The notes beneath the pieces are model-generated. The model searched no databases. It was not told the DNA's origin and saw only the letters and a program-made list of their open reading frames with translations. A stretch of 64,000 nucleotides of DNA, from assembly GCF_000425405.1 (NCBI RefSeq), contig NZ_AUDJ01000015.1, positions 62,001 to 126,000 on the forward strand. Direction: 5' to 3'. This document shows positions 44,283 through 52,118 of this stretch, one piece after another (within the stretch, counting starts at the first letter, position 1; each line of letters starts with the position of its first letter). Both the position numbers and the translations under genes were made by a program. This DNA comes from Ferrimonas kyonanensis DSM 18153 (GTDB lineage Bacteria > Pseudomonadota > Gammaproteobacteria > Enterobacterales > Shewanellaceae).

Positions 44283-45446
44283 ATGAAATCAGCATGGATT
44301 GGGGTGGCCTGCTTGCTGGCCGCCCCTGCAGTAACGGCTGCAGAAAATAGTGAGGCCGAAACCGGCCTGGTGCAGCGGGCGTCGCTGTGGATGGATCGGG
44401 TCTTGGAGGAGTTGGGAGCCGATGGCGCCTACGATCCCCACGATGGCATCGACTGGAGCCTGTTGCCGGGGCCGTTCTACACCCCGGAGAAGTCGTTTGG
44501 TATTGGCATCTCGGCGGTGGGTCTGTACCAGGCCGACGACGTAAGCAGCAACATTCAGCCCAGCTCCATTACCATCAACGGTTTTGGCTCGGTTAATGGC
44601 GCCTATGGCGTGCAGGTGCGCAACAAGTCGTTTTTCGACGATGATCGTTACCGCCTCTACATCGAGGGTGAATTCACCTCGTCGCCAGACATCTTCTACG
44701 GCACCGGCATCGATGCCGGCCGCGATGAGTCGCAGTTAACCGATTTTGAACGTAATGCCCTGGGGATCACCCCGCAGTTTCTGATGCGGGTGGCACCGGC
44801 GACCTACGTCGGCGTGGGCTATGAGCTGTCCAGGGCCAAAGCCCGGGATCTGGATGGGGCCTACGAGTCTGGCGGTGGGCCGGCATTTTTCGCCGACACC
44901 ATCGTTAGCTCCGGCGTGACCCTGCATCTGGTTCATGACAGCCGCGATTTTGTCCTCAACGCCAGTGAAGGGCATTTGCTGCAGGCGGATGTGGCGGTAT
45001 TCAGCAAAGCACTGGGATCGGATCAGGACTTTGAGAAATACAGCCTGACCTACAACGACTACCTGTCGCTGACGCAACTGGATGCGGTACTGGCCTGGCA
45101 ATGGCTGGCGGAGTTCAGCAGCGGCGATGTGCCCTGGGATCAGCTCAGCCACCTGGGCGGAAGCCATCGGCTCCGGGGTTATGAAGAGGGCCAGTACCGG
45201 GGCAAACAGATGACCCTGGGCCAGGCGGAGTGGCGTCAGCACCTGCGAGGCCGCCACGGCATGGTGGTGTGGGCCGGGTTGGGGACGGTATCCGACTCCA
45301 TCTCCCAGTTGGGGGACGACAAGTGGTTGCACAGTGTCGGCGTCGGCTATCGGTTTGAGGTGAAGCCACGGGTGAACGTGCGCCTGGACATGGGCTTTGG
45401 CAACGGCGACGGCGGTTTCTACTTCTCGGTTAACGAAGCGTTCTAG
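44283..45446 (+). CDS. BamA/TamA-family (D15-like) outer-membrane barrel without POTRA domains
   Basis: 387 residues: signal peptide MKSAWIGVACLLAAPAVTA, short linker, and a surface-antigen-type barrel with the conserved loop motif LGGSHRLRGYEEGQYRGK and a terminal strand GGFYFSVNEAF. There is no room for POTRA repeats before the barrel, unlike BamA and TamA. It is translationally coupled to the preceding barrel gene, with 3 bases between them. Cargo or function unknown. Confidence 0.75.
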   Translation: MKSAWIGVACLLAAPAVTAAENSEAETGLVQRASLWMDRVLEELGADGAYDPHDGIDWSLLPGPFYTPEKSFGIGISAVGLYQADDVSSNIQPSSITINGFGSVNGAYGVQVRNKSFFDDDRYRLYIEGEFTSSPDIFYGTGIDAGRDESQLTDFERNALGITPQFLMRVAPATYVGVGYELSRAKARDLDGAYESGGGPAFFADTIVSSGVTLHLVHDSRDFVLNASEGHLLQADVAVFSKALGSDQDFEKYSLTYNDYLSLTQLDAVLAWQWLAEFSSGDVPWDQLSHLGGSHRLRGYEEGQYRGKQMTLGQAEWRQHLRGRHGMVVWAGLGTVSDSISQLGDDKWLHSVGVGYRFEVKPRVNVRLDMGFGNGDGGFYFSVNEAF

Positions 45447-45483
45447 CCAAAGTCGTTACTGGTGGTTAAGAAAAATCCCCACT

Positions 45484-45517
45484 TGTGCGGTAAGAGTCAA
45501 TGACTCTTACCGCCACA
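45484..45517. repeat. Near-perfect inverted repeat
   Basis: TGTG-CGGTAAGAGTCA pairs with TGACTCTTACCG-CCACA, one unpaired base in the right arm and a one-base loop. No T run follows. It lies at the junction between core DNA and the cassette array. Confidence 0.6.
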
Positions 45518-45527
45518 AAGGAGTCGT

Positions 45528-45647
45528 TCAGCGACGTAGCACTTGGGGAAAATCAGAATCAAAGAAGCTTGTGATGCCCCGAGCCACATCGACAATACTA
45601 CCCCGCGCTGGCTGTTCTTCTTCTGGCTTCCACCAGAGCCAGTCATA
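45528..45647 (-). pseudogene. Short coding remnant (3' end of a lost gene)
   Basis: On the minus strand a stop at 45648-45650 is followed by 39 codons reading YDWLWWKPEEEQPARG ... DVARGITSFF and FPQVLRR before a TGA at 45528-45530. Composition looks protein-like but no start or family is evident. Confidence 0.3.
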
Positions 45648-45814
45648 TCAAGGGCAGCGAGTTAGTCGGGGACTGTCCTCTGTCGAGTTGTGGTTTAAGT
45701 GAAAAGCCCCTAGCAATACGCCATTAACCAAAATGAAGGACAATTGAGAGTAATAGCACTCCACCTGCGATAATAGCCTGTACAGTTACTATTAAAAACA
45801 TTTGTGCTCTACTT

Positions 45815-46156
45815 TTAGTAACATTTCCTCCGGTATCGATGAGCCAAATATAGAGTTTTTTCTAGATTTTCATTCAGCCATTCACAACAAAAAACACTCA
45901 AATACAACAAAGAAAGTATTAACCCCATAAACAAGACTAGAAGGGCAATCATTAAATTTAAATTCCCGCCTGTTATCCAAGACATAGCCCAAAGCGGAGT
46001 CATGATTAGAACAGGCCTAGGTCCAGAGCCATAACTAATATCCACTATAACCTCTGAGGGAGACTTTCTCTCATTATTATTACAGTAAATCCATAGAGGT
46101 GCATAAAATACAAAACGAAGAAATAGAGCGATCACTAATTTTATGAATTGTAGCAT
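45815..46156 (-). CDS. Small membrane protein, cassette-type gene
   Basis: 113 residues with two hydrophobic segments (FIKLVIALFLRFVFYAPLWIY and LNLMIALLVLFMGLILSLLYL). AT-rich, no recognisable family. It is the last of the series of minus-strand genes, downstream of repeat element 46207-46275. Confidence 0.5.
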   Translation of the reverse strand: MLQFIKLVIALFLRFVFYAPLWIYCNNNERKSPSEVIVDISYGSGPRPVLIMTPLWAMSWITGGNLNLMIALLVLFMGLILSLLYLSVFCCEWLNENLEKTLYLAHRYRRKCY

Positions 46157-46206
46157 TACTTAATTTACACATAATCGAAGATTTAGTCTTCCTGGTTAAT
46201 CAAAGA

Positions 46207-46275
46207 ACAGAAAGGCGCACACTTTAAGAGGTCTATGTAAGTCAATAACTTATTGTTGAGGGTGCCTTCATTAGT
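46207..46275 (-). repeat. Cassette repeat / attC-like element 1
   Basis: It begins 16 bases after the stop of the gene at 46292-47005. Outer arms GAAGGCAC and GTGCGCCTTTC (minus strand) pair, and the inner TTGACTTACATAGACC corresponds to CTGATTTACTAAGATC of element 3. The arm sequences differ from the other copies but still pair. Confidence 0.5.
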
Positions 46276-46291
46276 CATTGATCAATAGAAC

Positions 46292-47005
46292 TTATGCTGT
46301 TCGGCTTGCTTTGGCACAAAAATATAAGTCAGCCACATAAATGTAAAAATATAGGTAGCCACCACAGAATATCCCTAATGCTAGCAACAAAGCCTCAAAA
46401 AAGCCTGGATTACCTATTGAGCGTAAAGAACCAAAAAATAGAGCTCCTAGCGCCGAATATACAGAATTTTTTTTAACCAATATACTAAGTCGATTGCTCT
46501 CAACGTCTTCGCTCATTCCAAGAGCCCTTAAAACAGGGTTGTTTTTAGTCGCATTGCCATAATGGGCTGATGGATTGAACTTGCACGTCTGCAAAGTAAA
46601 TCGGCCTCTTTTTAAGCATGTTTCAAAATTTGCAGATGGTTCGTAAATCCTAGCAAGAATACCTATTGTTGGTCCAAGAAACGAGAGTAGAAGCACCAAT
46701 GCCAACCACCAGTTACTATTACCCCCTGTTAGCCATATGTCAGACAGAGCAAGTGCCATTGAAATTAATGTAAAGCAGGTTATGATGCTGCGGCAAAGGA
46801 GGTATCTAACATCAAGACTTTTTGAAGTCTTAAAATAAAACCATGTGAGTGATGTTGAAATAATTACAAGAGCGGTTACAATCAGCCACTCTCTTCTGTA
46901 TGTTGAGGAGGATATGAGAGTACTACCTAAAATAAATAGAACAGAAATTCCGTGTAAAAATACAAAGCTCTCAAGTTCTTCTCTTACTATACAGTTGATC
47001 TTCAA
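46292..47005 (-). CDS. Multi-pass membrane protein, cassette-type gene
   Basis: 237 residues with about six hydrophobic stretches (VFLHGISVLFILGSTLI, WLIVTALVIISTSLTWFYF, WWLALVLLLSFLGPTIGIL, and two near the C-terminus). A polar loop with four or five basic residues lies at 135-175. No family recognised. AT-rich; flanked on both sides by the repeat elements. Confidence 0.55.
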   Translation of the reverse strand: MKINCIVREELESFVFLHGISVLFILGSTLISSSTYRREWLIVTALVIISTSLTWFYFKTSKSLDVRYLLCRSIITCFTLISMALALSDIWLTGGNSNWWLALVLLLSFLGPTIGILARIYEPSANFETCLKRGRFTLQTCKFNPSAHYGNATKNNPVLRALGMSEDVESNRLSILVKKNSVYSALGALFFGSLRSIGNPGFFEALLLALGIFCGGYLYFYIYVADLYFCAKASRTA

Positions 47006-47070
47006 TTTTTTTATCCGATAATTAAATAGATAGTCGTCTCCAGCTCGAATACTATCTATACTTCATGTCT

Positions 47071-47120
47071 ACAAAGATGAGTAGCTTACCGATGCTGTTA
47101 GCATGGGTGTCTTGATTGGG
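47071..47120 (-). repeat. Cassette repeat element 2 (shortened copy)
   Basis: Shares ACAAAG, GTAGCTTACCGAT and GGGTGTCTTGATT with elements 3 and 4 but lacks the inner ~25 bases, so it is a deleted copy. A second, weaker relative may occupy 47133-47206, right after the stop of the gene at 47212. Confidence 0.45.
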
Positions 47121-47211
47121 CTTATATTGAGATGCCTTCACTTCTCCTGGAGATGGTCATCGACTCAATAAAGTGGAGAGCAATCAGGGGCAGCCATTAA
47201 GTTCAACCACT

Positions 47212-47628
47212 TCACCTCGTATGAAAGAAAAAAAGAACAATCAAAACGAGGACACCCGGAGACATACCAAGAGCGACAACCATTAGGCCACAACGTGCAC
47301 AAATTTCCTCTTGGTCCATATGTTCGAGACCCGCCAAAATTACTTTTGCAAGCTTAAATTTATCATTTTTAACAAAAATAAAGTACGCCGAAATAGCTCC
47401 AATTGTTAAAAACATAATCAATCTAAAGTCGAAACTTATGGGCAAGAAATAACCAGAAAAGATCTCTAATAAGTGGCAGAGCCCGCTAAGGAAGGCAAAG
47501 ACCATCACTGACATGGCGCTAAAAGGGAAAATGTGACAACCTTCATCTTCACATTTTTTAAGCATATCCGTATACAAGTTCCAATAAGAGAGATATAAAA
47601 AGTTTTTTAGAAATTTAAATTCCATCAT
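47212..47628 (-). CDS. Small membrane protein, cassette-type gene
   Basis: About 138 residues from MMEFKFLKNF. Three hydrophobic segments (FPFSAMSVMVFAFLSGLCHLL, LIMFLTIGAISAYFIFV, GLMVVALGMSPGVLVLIVLFFF) and a CARCG pair. The open frame extends to 47700, but the extra residues come from the cassette junction. Unknown family. Confidence 0.5.
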   Translation of the reverse strand: MMEFKFLKNFLYLSYWNLYTDMLKKCEDEGCHIFPFSAMSVMVFAFLSGLCHLLEIFSGYFLPISFDFRLIMFLTIGAISAYFIFVKNDKFKLAKVILAGLEHMDQEEICARCGLMVVALGMSPGVLVLIVLFFFHTR

Positions 47629-47724
47629 ATTAACTGTTCCACCAATCGTATCGTTACCTGCAAACAGCATCACCACGAAGTGACGGGCAGCGCACTCCAC
47701 ATTGCGGTCTTTCAGGAGCTTGGG

Positions 47725-47763
47725 GTGTAACCCCGCCTTAAGCGGAAAAATAGTTAGTTACAC
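47725..47763. repeat. Short attC-like palindromic site
   Basis: GTGTAAC and GTTACAC are complementary seven-base ends like integron core sites, with an inner palindrome CCGCCTTAAGCGG. At 39 bp it is shorter than usual attC sites. Confidence 0.4.
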
Positions 47764-47780
47764 TTGTTGAGGTACGAAAC

Positions 47781-47842
47781 AAAGCCAACTGTTTTTGTTG
47801 ATCCTGATGATCATGAACCGTTTAAAAGACCTTGTTAGCTTT
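47781..47842 (-). repeat. attC-like recombination site, 62 bp
   Basis: Ends AAAGCCAAC and GTTAGCTTT pair over nine bases with one mismatch, close to the RYYYAAC/GTTRRRY core-site pattern. Inner arms GTTGATC and GATCATGAAC are also complementary in part. It abuts the stop codon of the DUF1851-type gene, as an attC should. Confidence 0.58.
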
Positions 47843-48278
47843 AAGTCCCAACAACTTTTTGTGCAATCTGCCCACTCAAAGACAAGTGAACTTCGATATC
47901 TGTTGGTTCAAGATTACTAAGCTCATATTCACCACCTAACAACCAAGGTTTAGTTAAGCTATATATTTGACCACTAGATAGTCTTTTACCTGATTGGATC
48001 AAATCCCCAATCAATTGAACAGCAAAATATTCAACAACAAATTTTTTATCTGACAGAAGTTCGTTAAACTCTTCAGGCGATTCTGCTACCTGTGAAAATT
48101 CAGCCCCACCAGTATCTAACCACCAAACTTGATCATTTCGTATATGTTGTACAAAGGCATCGCCAGACGCTGACAACAAAACAGGCAAATACTCACCATC
48201 TAATAACCACTCCCAATCACATAATATAGTATTTCTATCAAGGTGACTGAAATTTACAGTTAAATCATTTAAAGTCAT
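47841..48278 (-). CDS. DUF1851/Tdi1-like immunity-type protein
   Basis: 145 residues, soluble. LLSASGDAFVQHIRNDQVWWLDTGGAEF (in parts), SPEEFNELLSD, and LLGGEYELSNLEPTDIEVHLSL fit DUF1851, which includes the C-terminal domain of T6SS immunity protein Tdi1 and is common in mobile cassettes. No toxin partner is adjacent. If it is an immunity protein it is an orphan, protecting against incoming effectors. Confidence 0.65.
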   Translation of the reverse strand: MTLNDLTVNFSHLDRNTILCDWEWLLDGEYLPVLLSASGDAFVQHIRNDQVWWLDTGGAEFSQVAESPEEFNELLSDKKFVVEYFAVQLIGDLIQSGKRLSSGQIYSLTKPWLLGGEYELSNLEPTDIEVHLSLSGQIAQKVVGT

Positions 48279-48327
48279 CTAAATTTCCAGAGAAAGCATT
48301 ACGGTGTCCGAGTTTTTAAACGCCTGA

Positions 48328-49323
48328 TTATAAGCCACATGCATCTTTTTTTGCAGCAGATTTTGCGATATTGGGATTGTGAATTTCAGCACTTTGAAAC
48401 ACCTTACATGACTCTTGCTTTTCACCGTTCCTTAAATAAAGTAACGCTAATTCATACAAACTTCTCATGTTTTTCGGGTTCAACCTCAGAGATTCATCAA
48501 AGTATTTTAAACTTTCGTTTTTATTCCCATTATACCCATGGGCGATAGCCAATAATGAAAAACTATCTGAATCAGAAGGATAGTTTTTTGAATCCAACGT
48601 AGCATGTTTTATAGCTGACATAAGATCGTTTTCATTTAAATATATCTGTGCTAAATTGTAGTTAACTCGTCTAAAATTTGGGTTTTGTTCGTAGACCGCT
48701 AAAAATAACTCCCGCGCTTTTGTGTAGTTTTGCTCGTTCATTAAGCAATAGCCTTTGAAATATAAAGCTTCAACATCTCTATTATTGCTTCTTATCGCTT
48801 CGTCAGCCAACGATTTGACTGCCGGACAGTTTCCACTTTTAACCAACTTTTCAAACTCACTTGGTTCTTGATTACTAGTGGTATTTCGGCTCTCTATTTC
48901 CAGTATTTCTTTCGCCAATTCATCGACTATAGGCATAACATGATCTGTAGTTACCATTGTGATTTGTGGCCAAAATTCAGGCATCCTTTTATTCCATTTT
49001 GCCATTACTGGACTTTTCATAATTTCTGCCAGTTGAAGTAGTTCATCGCCGGAAAAATTTTTCGCGACTATTGCAGCTACCTTTCTTTGATATGAACTTG
49101 AAGACAATAACTTTGATACACGCGCTGATATTACTTCTTTGTGTTTTTCCCAGTGCGGCTTTCGCGTTAAGATCATTTGAGTCATAGCATTAGAGTGTTC
49201 TGCTAAATCCAAAACATCTGAACCATAGAATATAGATCTAGCTAACTCTATTTTTTCCTCTTCTACAACGTCAGCTACCGCAGGTAATCCAAGTAAAGCA
49301 AAGAGAAAAAATAAACTTCTCAT
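48328..49323 (-). CDS. Exported DUF2059-like protein with TPR repeats
   Basis: About 331 residues from ATG 49323: signal peptide MRSLFFLFALLGLPAVA; residues ~20-130 resemble DUF2059 (FSGDELLQLAEIMKSPVMAKW). The C-terminal half contains four or five TPR-like repeats (VEALYFKGYCLMNEQNYTKA, RRVNYNLAQIYLNENDL, SFSLLAIAHGYNGNKNES, MRSLYELALLYLRNGEK). Likely periplasmic. It is separated from the DUF1851 gene by only 49 bases without a clear attC site, so these two may be one cassette. Confidence 0.65.
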   Translation of the reverse strand: MRSLFFLFALLGLPAVADVVEEEKIELARSIFYGSDVLDLAEHSNAMTQMILTRKPHWEKHKEVISARVSKLLSSSSYQRKVAAIVAKNFSGDELLQLAEIMKSPVMAKWNKRMPEFWPQITMVTTDHVMPIVDELAKEILEIESRNTTSNQEPSEFEKLVKSGNCPAVKSLADEAIRSNNRDVEALYFKGYCLMNEQNYTKARELFLAVYEQNPNFRRVNYNLAQIYLNENDLMSAIKHATLDSKNYPSDSDSFSLLAIAHGYNGNKNESLKYFDESLRLNPKNMRSLYELALLYLRNGEKQESCKVFQSAEIHNPNIAKSAAKKDACGL

Positions 49324-49404
49324 AAAATAATGTCCTTTTAATTCGCCAAATTTCAAGTGGCTTATAACAGTGTATTAGTGCGAATTCGTACTAAGCCTGA
49401 AAAA

Positions 49405-49482
49405 GATACAAAGACACCCATCTTTTGATCTTAGTAAATCAGTAGCTTACCGATAAGCATAGCGCGGGTGTATTGTTAATCG
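49405..49482 (-). repeat. Cassette repeat / attC-like element 3
   Basis: It directly follows the stop at 49483. Arms ACAAAGACACCC and GGGTGTATTGTT pair with mismatches; the inner CTTATCGGTAAG is a small hairpin. On the minus strand it opens with GATTAAC, one base off the RYYYAAC core. Confidence 0.55.
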
Positions 49483-49860
49483 CTATTGCAAGGCCGAAGT
49501 TTGATTTTCTATACACAGGAGCTCTCCGATACAGAAAAGGGTGGTAGATAAAATCATTGTTCCTAGGTTTCCAGAAAAATATAGTACAAGCGCGCCAACG
49601 GCAATCGCATAAGGAACTCTTGAAGCATTTCTATTTTCTGGCTGCACAGGATTAATAAACCCGATAAATTGTGTCTTAAAATTCAGCTTGAATAAGCTTG
49701 ATGAAATGGCAATTAGTATTGTCATAAACGAAGTCAAGTAAATTGCAGCAGCAATCTCAAGATTTGATGCAACGGCAGGTACACTGTTAATAAGGTCGAA
49801 TCCAAAACCAGCAATAATTGAATAAATTATTAGCGTTGCATATTTTTGTTTTTTTGTCAT
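49483..49860 (-). CDS. Small membrane protein, cassette-type gene
   Basis: 125 residues with three to four hydrophobic segments (ATLIIYSIIAGFGFDLI, IAAAIYLTSFMTILIAISSSLF, AIAVGALVLYFSGNLGTMIL). Family unknown. AT-rich; the repeat element abuts its stop codon. Confidence 0.5.
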   Translation of the reverse strand: MTKKQKYATLIIYSIIAGFGFDLINSVPAVASNLEIAAAIYLTSFMTILIAISSSLFKLNFKTQFIGFINPVQPENRNASRVPYAIAVGALVLYFSGNLGTMILSTTLFCIGELLCIENQTSALQ

Positions 49861-50039
49861 TCATATCCCTTAACATTATTAGTGGTTCTAACTTCTGGCT
49901 ATAGAAATACTCACTTTCTAATTGCTGTAAATTAGTGAATTACTGATACAGTTGTCATAGTTATCCCGTTAATCATCAGAAACTCTTGATGCAACATTAA
50001 GGTCATTGTCTTTTCCAGAAAGCGGGTTACCTTCATAAC

Positions 50040-50648
50040 CTATTTGATTGATTTGTTAGACTTTACGAACGTCTCAAATCGATTTTTAATCTCTTTAGTG
50101 ACTTTAATGCTATCAGATGAGTATTTAAAATCTGTTTGACATATAAACTCAACCACCCATACGTCTTTGTGATCATCTAAAACAACATTAGTGGCTAGAC
50201 AATCTCTAATTTGTTGAGCATTAAGCTGTGATCTACTTGATGCTCTATCAAGCCATCTCTGGCTAATTATCTGGCTTTGGAACTGTCTCAGCAGTTCATT
50301 GACTCCATCAAGTGAAAAATTATGTATATCAGATTTTGATATTTCAACCTTTTGAGGAAATGCTACAGAAAAATGAAAATACTCTTTAAGATCATATCCT
50401 AACTTTCCAGAGATAAAGAAAATAAAATATACTACACAAATGGAAGTGATGGCTCCGTCAAAAACCTTCCTGACTAACGACTTATTCTTACTATTTTGGG
50501 GCTTGTTATCAACTCTATTTTTTGTTGACTTTTTCTTATTATTTTCAGAGATAGAGTTTATCTTTGTGCAAGTTGTGCACTTTACTTCATTACTATGTAT
50601 TGCAAATGGTAATGGTGCCCCACAATTAAAGCAGTTATTTTCATGCAT
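50040..50648 (-). CDS. Zinc-ribbon membrane protein, cassette-type gene
   Basis: 202 residues. N-terminal zinc ribbon with CFNCG (residues 6-10) and CTTC spaced for four-cysteine zinc binding, a basic Asn/Lys-rich linker, one membrane helix (ITSICVVYFIFFISGKLGY), then a soluble C-terminal domain with two cysteines (RDCLATN, EFICQTD). No named family. Its 3' side lacks a clear copy of the repeat. Confidence 0.55.
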   Translation of the reverse strand: MHENNCFNCGAPLPFAIHSNEVKCTTCTKINSISENNKKKSTKNRVDNKPQNSKNKSLVRKVFDGAITSICVVYFIFFISGKLGYDLKEYFHFSVAFPQKVEISKSDIHNFSLDGVNELLRQFQSQIISQRWLDRASSRSQLNAQQIRDCLATNVVLDDHKDVWVVEFICQTDFKYSSDSIKVTKEIKNRFETFVKSNKSIK

Positions 50649-50731
50649 TGTTTATTTTCATCCGTTTGGCTTCGCTGATATTTAATTAAAGGCTACGGAG
50701 ATACCCATCTTATGAAGGATTTACAAGATTT

Positions 50732-50801
50732 ACAAAGACACCCATCTTATGGTCTTTGTAAATCAGTAGTTTGCCAGTTGGCGTGTGTGTCTTGTTAATC
50801 G
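50732..50801 (-). repeat. Cassette repeat / attC-like element 4
   Basis: Located 16 bases from the stop at 50817. Outer arms GATTTACAAAGACAC and GTGTCTTGTTAATC are almost fully complementary, and the inner part has GCCAACTGGC. A partial tandem copy of its left end (ATACCCATCTTATG) precedes it at 50701-50714. Confidence 0.58.
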
Positions 50802-50816
50802 GTATCGAGTAACCAT

Positions 50817-51074
50817 CTAATCGATCTTTTCTTTGCAGTTCCAACAACGCTCGGAGGGCAAAGAGTAGCTATACAATCCTTTCATGACCTGATTTTTTTT
50901 ACACCTAGGGCAGAAATAGTTGAATATCATTATGAATATATAAATTCCGTTGCAGAAACCGACTATCCAAAGCAGAGTATTTAAACTTTCTAATAGATGT
51001 GGTGCAATATTGAATAAAACTGTCAGAGCTACCTGAAAAATTAATGCGAACCTGAATTTCTGGTAACGTCTCAT
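50817..51074 (-). CDS. Small membrane protein with zinc ribbon, cassette-type gene
   Basis: About 85 residues from MRRYQKFRFALIF (the frame is open to 51128 but that end overlaps a repeat element). Two hydrophobic segments, then CPRCKKNQ ... CWNCKEKID, a C-terminal four-cysteine zinc ribbon. Unknown function. Confidence 0.5.
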   Translation of the reverse strand: MRRYQKFRFALIFQVALTVLFNIAPHLLESLNTLLWIVGFCNGIYIFIMIFNYFCPRCKKNQVMKGLYSYSLPSERCWNCKEKID

Positions 51075-51115
51075 AACTATAATACCTTTAGATCTGTATT
51101 TTGTGGTTAATGGAT

Positions 51116-51180
51116 ATAGAGACACCAATATTGTGGTCTTTGTGAATCAGTGGCTTACTGATAAGGTTGGTGTGAGTTTT
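51116..51180 (-). repeat. Cassette repeat / attC-like element 5
   Basis: It begins at the stop of the gene at 51180. Arms ACACCAA and TTGGTGT are exactly complementary although different from the arms of elements 1, 3 and 4; CTGATTCACAAAGACC in the middle is conserved. Confidence 0.55.
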
Positions 51181-51464
51181 TAATAACTGTTTGTTTCGGT
51201 TAAAGAAACCCTGTATTTACCATATGATTCGTTGAGGCTCGAGCTAATGACTAAAATCGCAATGGGTATTACTGCTATTGCAGATGAGATTGAACCTATT
51301 AGATTTGCTAAATTATCGTTTCCACCACTTACAATCGTACCAATCATTGCGCCAGCTATGCCACCAACAAATGAAAATGGGAGGCTAAATAAAATCGTTT
51401 TCCAAGTGATGTTCCACCAAATACGGGTTGCGATTTTGAAAGAGGGTTTTATTTCATGATCCAT
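51180..51464 (-). CDS. Small two-helix membrane protein, cassette-type gene
   Basis: 94 residues: KTILFSLPFSFVGGIAGAMIGTIV and LIGSISSAIAVIPIAILVISSSL are membrane helices rich in glycine and alanine. It starts 24 bases after the stop of the exported protein gene at 51489, so the two may share a cassette. Confidence 0.5.
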   Translation of the reverse strand: MDHEIKPSFKIATRIWWNITWKTILFSLPFSFVGGIAGAMIGTIVSGGNDNLANLIGSISSAIAVIPIAILVISSSLNESYGKYRVSLTETNSY

Positions 51465-51488
51465 TATTTCTATCCTTGTTAAATTAAT

Positions 51489-51941
51489 TTACGGTACCAA
51501 CTCAAACAGTTTGCTCTCTTCATAACCAAAAGCAAAATGATAGAAGGACAGTCCAAATCTATATGTTTCTTCTAAGTTTCCGCCAAGAATAACTCTGTAA
51601 ACAGGTGCTGTTGAAGTTGAGGTGTATTGTGGTTGGTTCCCATAGGTTGTTTGTGAAACATGCAAACCATTTATAGACGCCCATTCCTTAAACTTCTCAG
51701 CAACGTGTTTCTGTGGTTCGACCATCACTTCGAATTCTAGAGAATAAATTCCATTTTCGAAAACAAAATATACACAATCCACACCGTTACTTGTAAGGCC
51801 AAAAAATTCGTATGGCATTTGGCCTAAACTGAGTTTTTTAAGTACCGGTTTAGTATCTTGATAGGATACGAAATTAGATGTGTCAGCATGAGAAGGAGCG
51901 AAACTTAAAAAACTCATGATTAATGCTAGAAATTTCTTCAT
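51489..51941 (-). CDS. Small exported protein, first gene of the cassette array
   Basis: About 150 residues from MKKFLALIMSFLSFAPSHA, a signal peptide. The mature part has one cysteine pair candidate (VDCVYF) and no recognised family. The start lies 14 bases inside a perfect GTTRRRY core site (GTTAAGT, minus strand, 51955-51961), the position expected for the 5' end of an integron cassette. Confidence 0.58.
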   Translation of the reverse strand: MKKFLALIMSFLSFAPSHADTSNFVSYQDTKPVLKKLSLGQMPYEFFGLTSNGVDCVYFVFENGIYSLEFEVMVEPQKHVAEKFKEWASINGLHVSQTTYGNQPQYTSTSTAPVYRVILGGNLEETYRFGLSFYHFAFGYEESKLFELVP

Positions 51942-51954
51942 AACTTCATCTACC

Positions 51955-52118
51955 ACTTAACAACCTATAGTGCGGCCAATGTGAGGTCTTTCCTGCCAAG
52001 GATCCTTGTCGCTTATCTTGGACGTGCAGAGGGCCCGGCCTGTCGCTAGTGTTTTTCTTATGAAAACCAAAGCTGCCTCTTTGCCTTCAGGTCAACAATC
52101 TCGAACAACCGGTTAGGC
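51955..52118 (-). repeat. attC-like site with consensus core sequences
   Basis: On the minus strand it starts with GCCTAAC (52112-52118, perfect RYYYAAC) and ends with GTTAAGT (51955-51961, perfect GTTRRRY). The 164-bp length is longer than most attC sites. It marks the upstream boundary of the first cassette gene. Confidence 0.5.

Larger units (their letters stand above)
45447..45814. other. Intergenic stretch at the left edge of the cassette array
   Basis: Contains a long hairpin (45484-45517), a short minus-strand coding remnant (45528-45647) and the AT-rich start of the cassette region. No intact gene. Confidence 0.5.

Noticed and set aside
46207-51180. Cassette repeats as a CRISPR array
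   Set aside because: The copies are hundreds of bases apart with genes between them, vary in sequence and are palindromic over their full length; no regular spacers exist.
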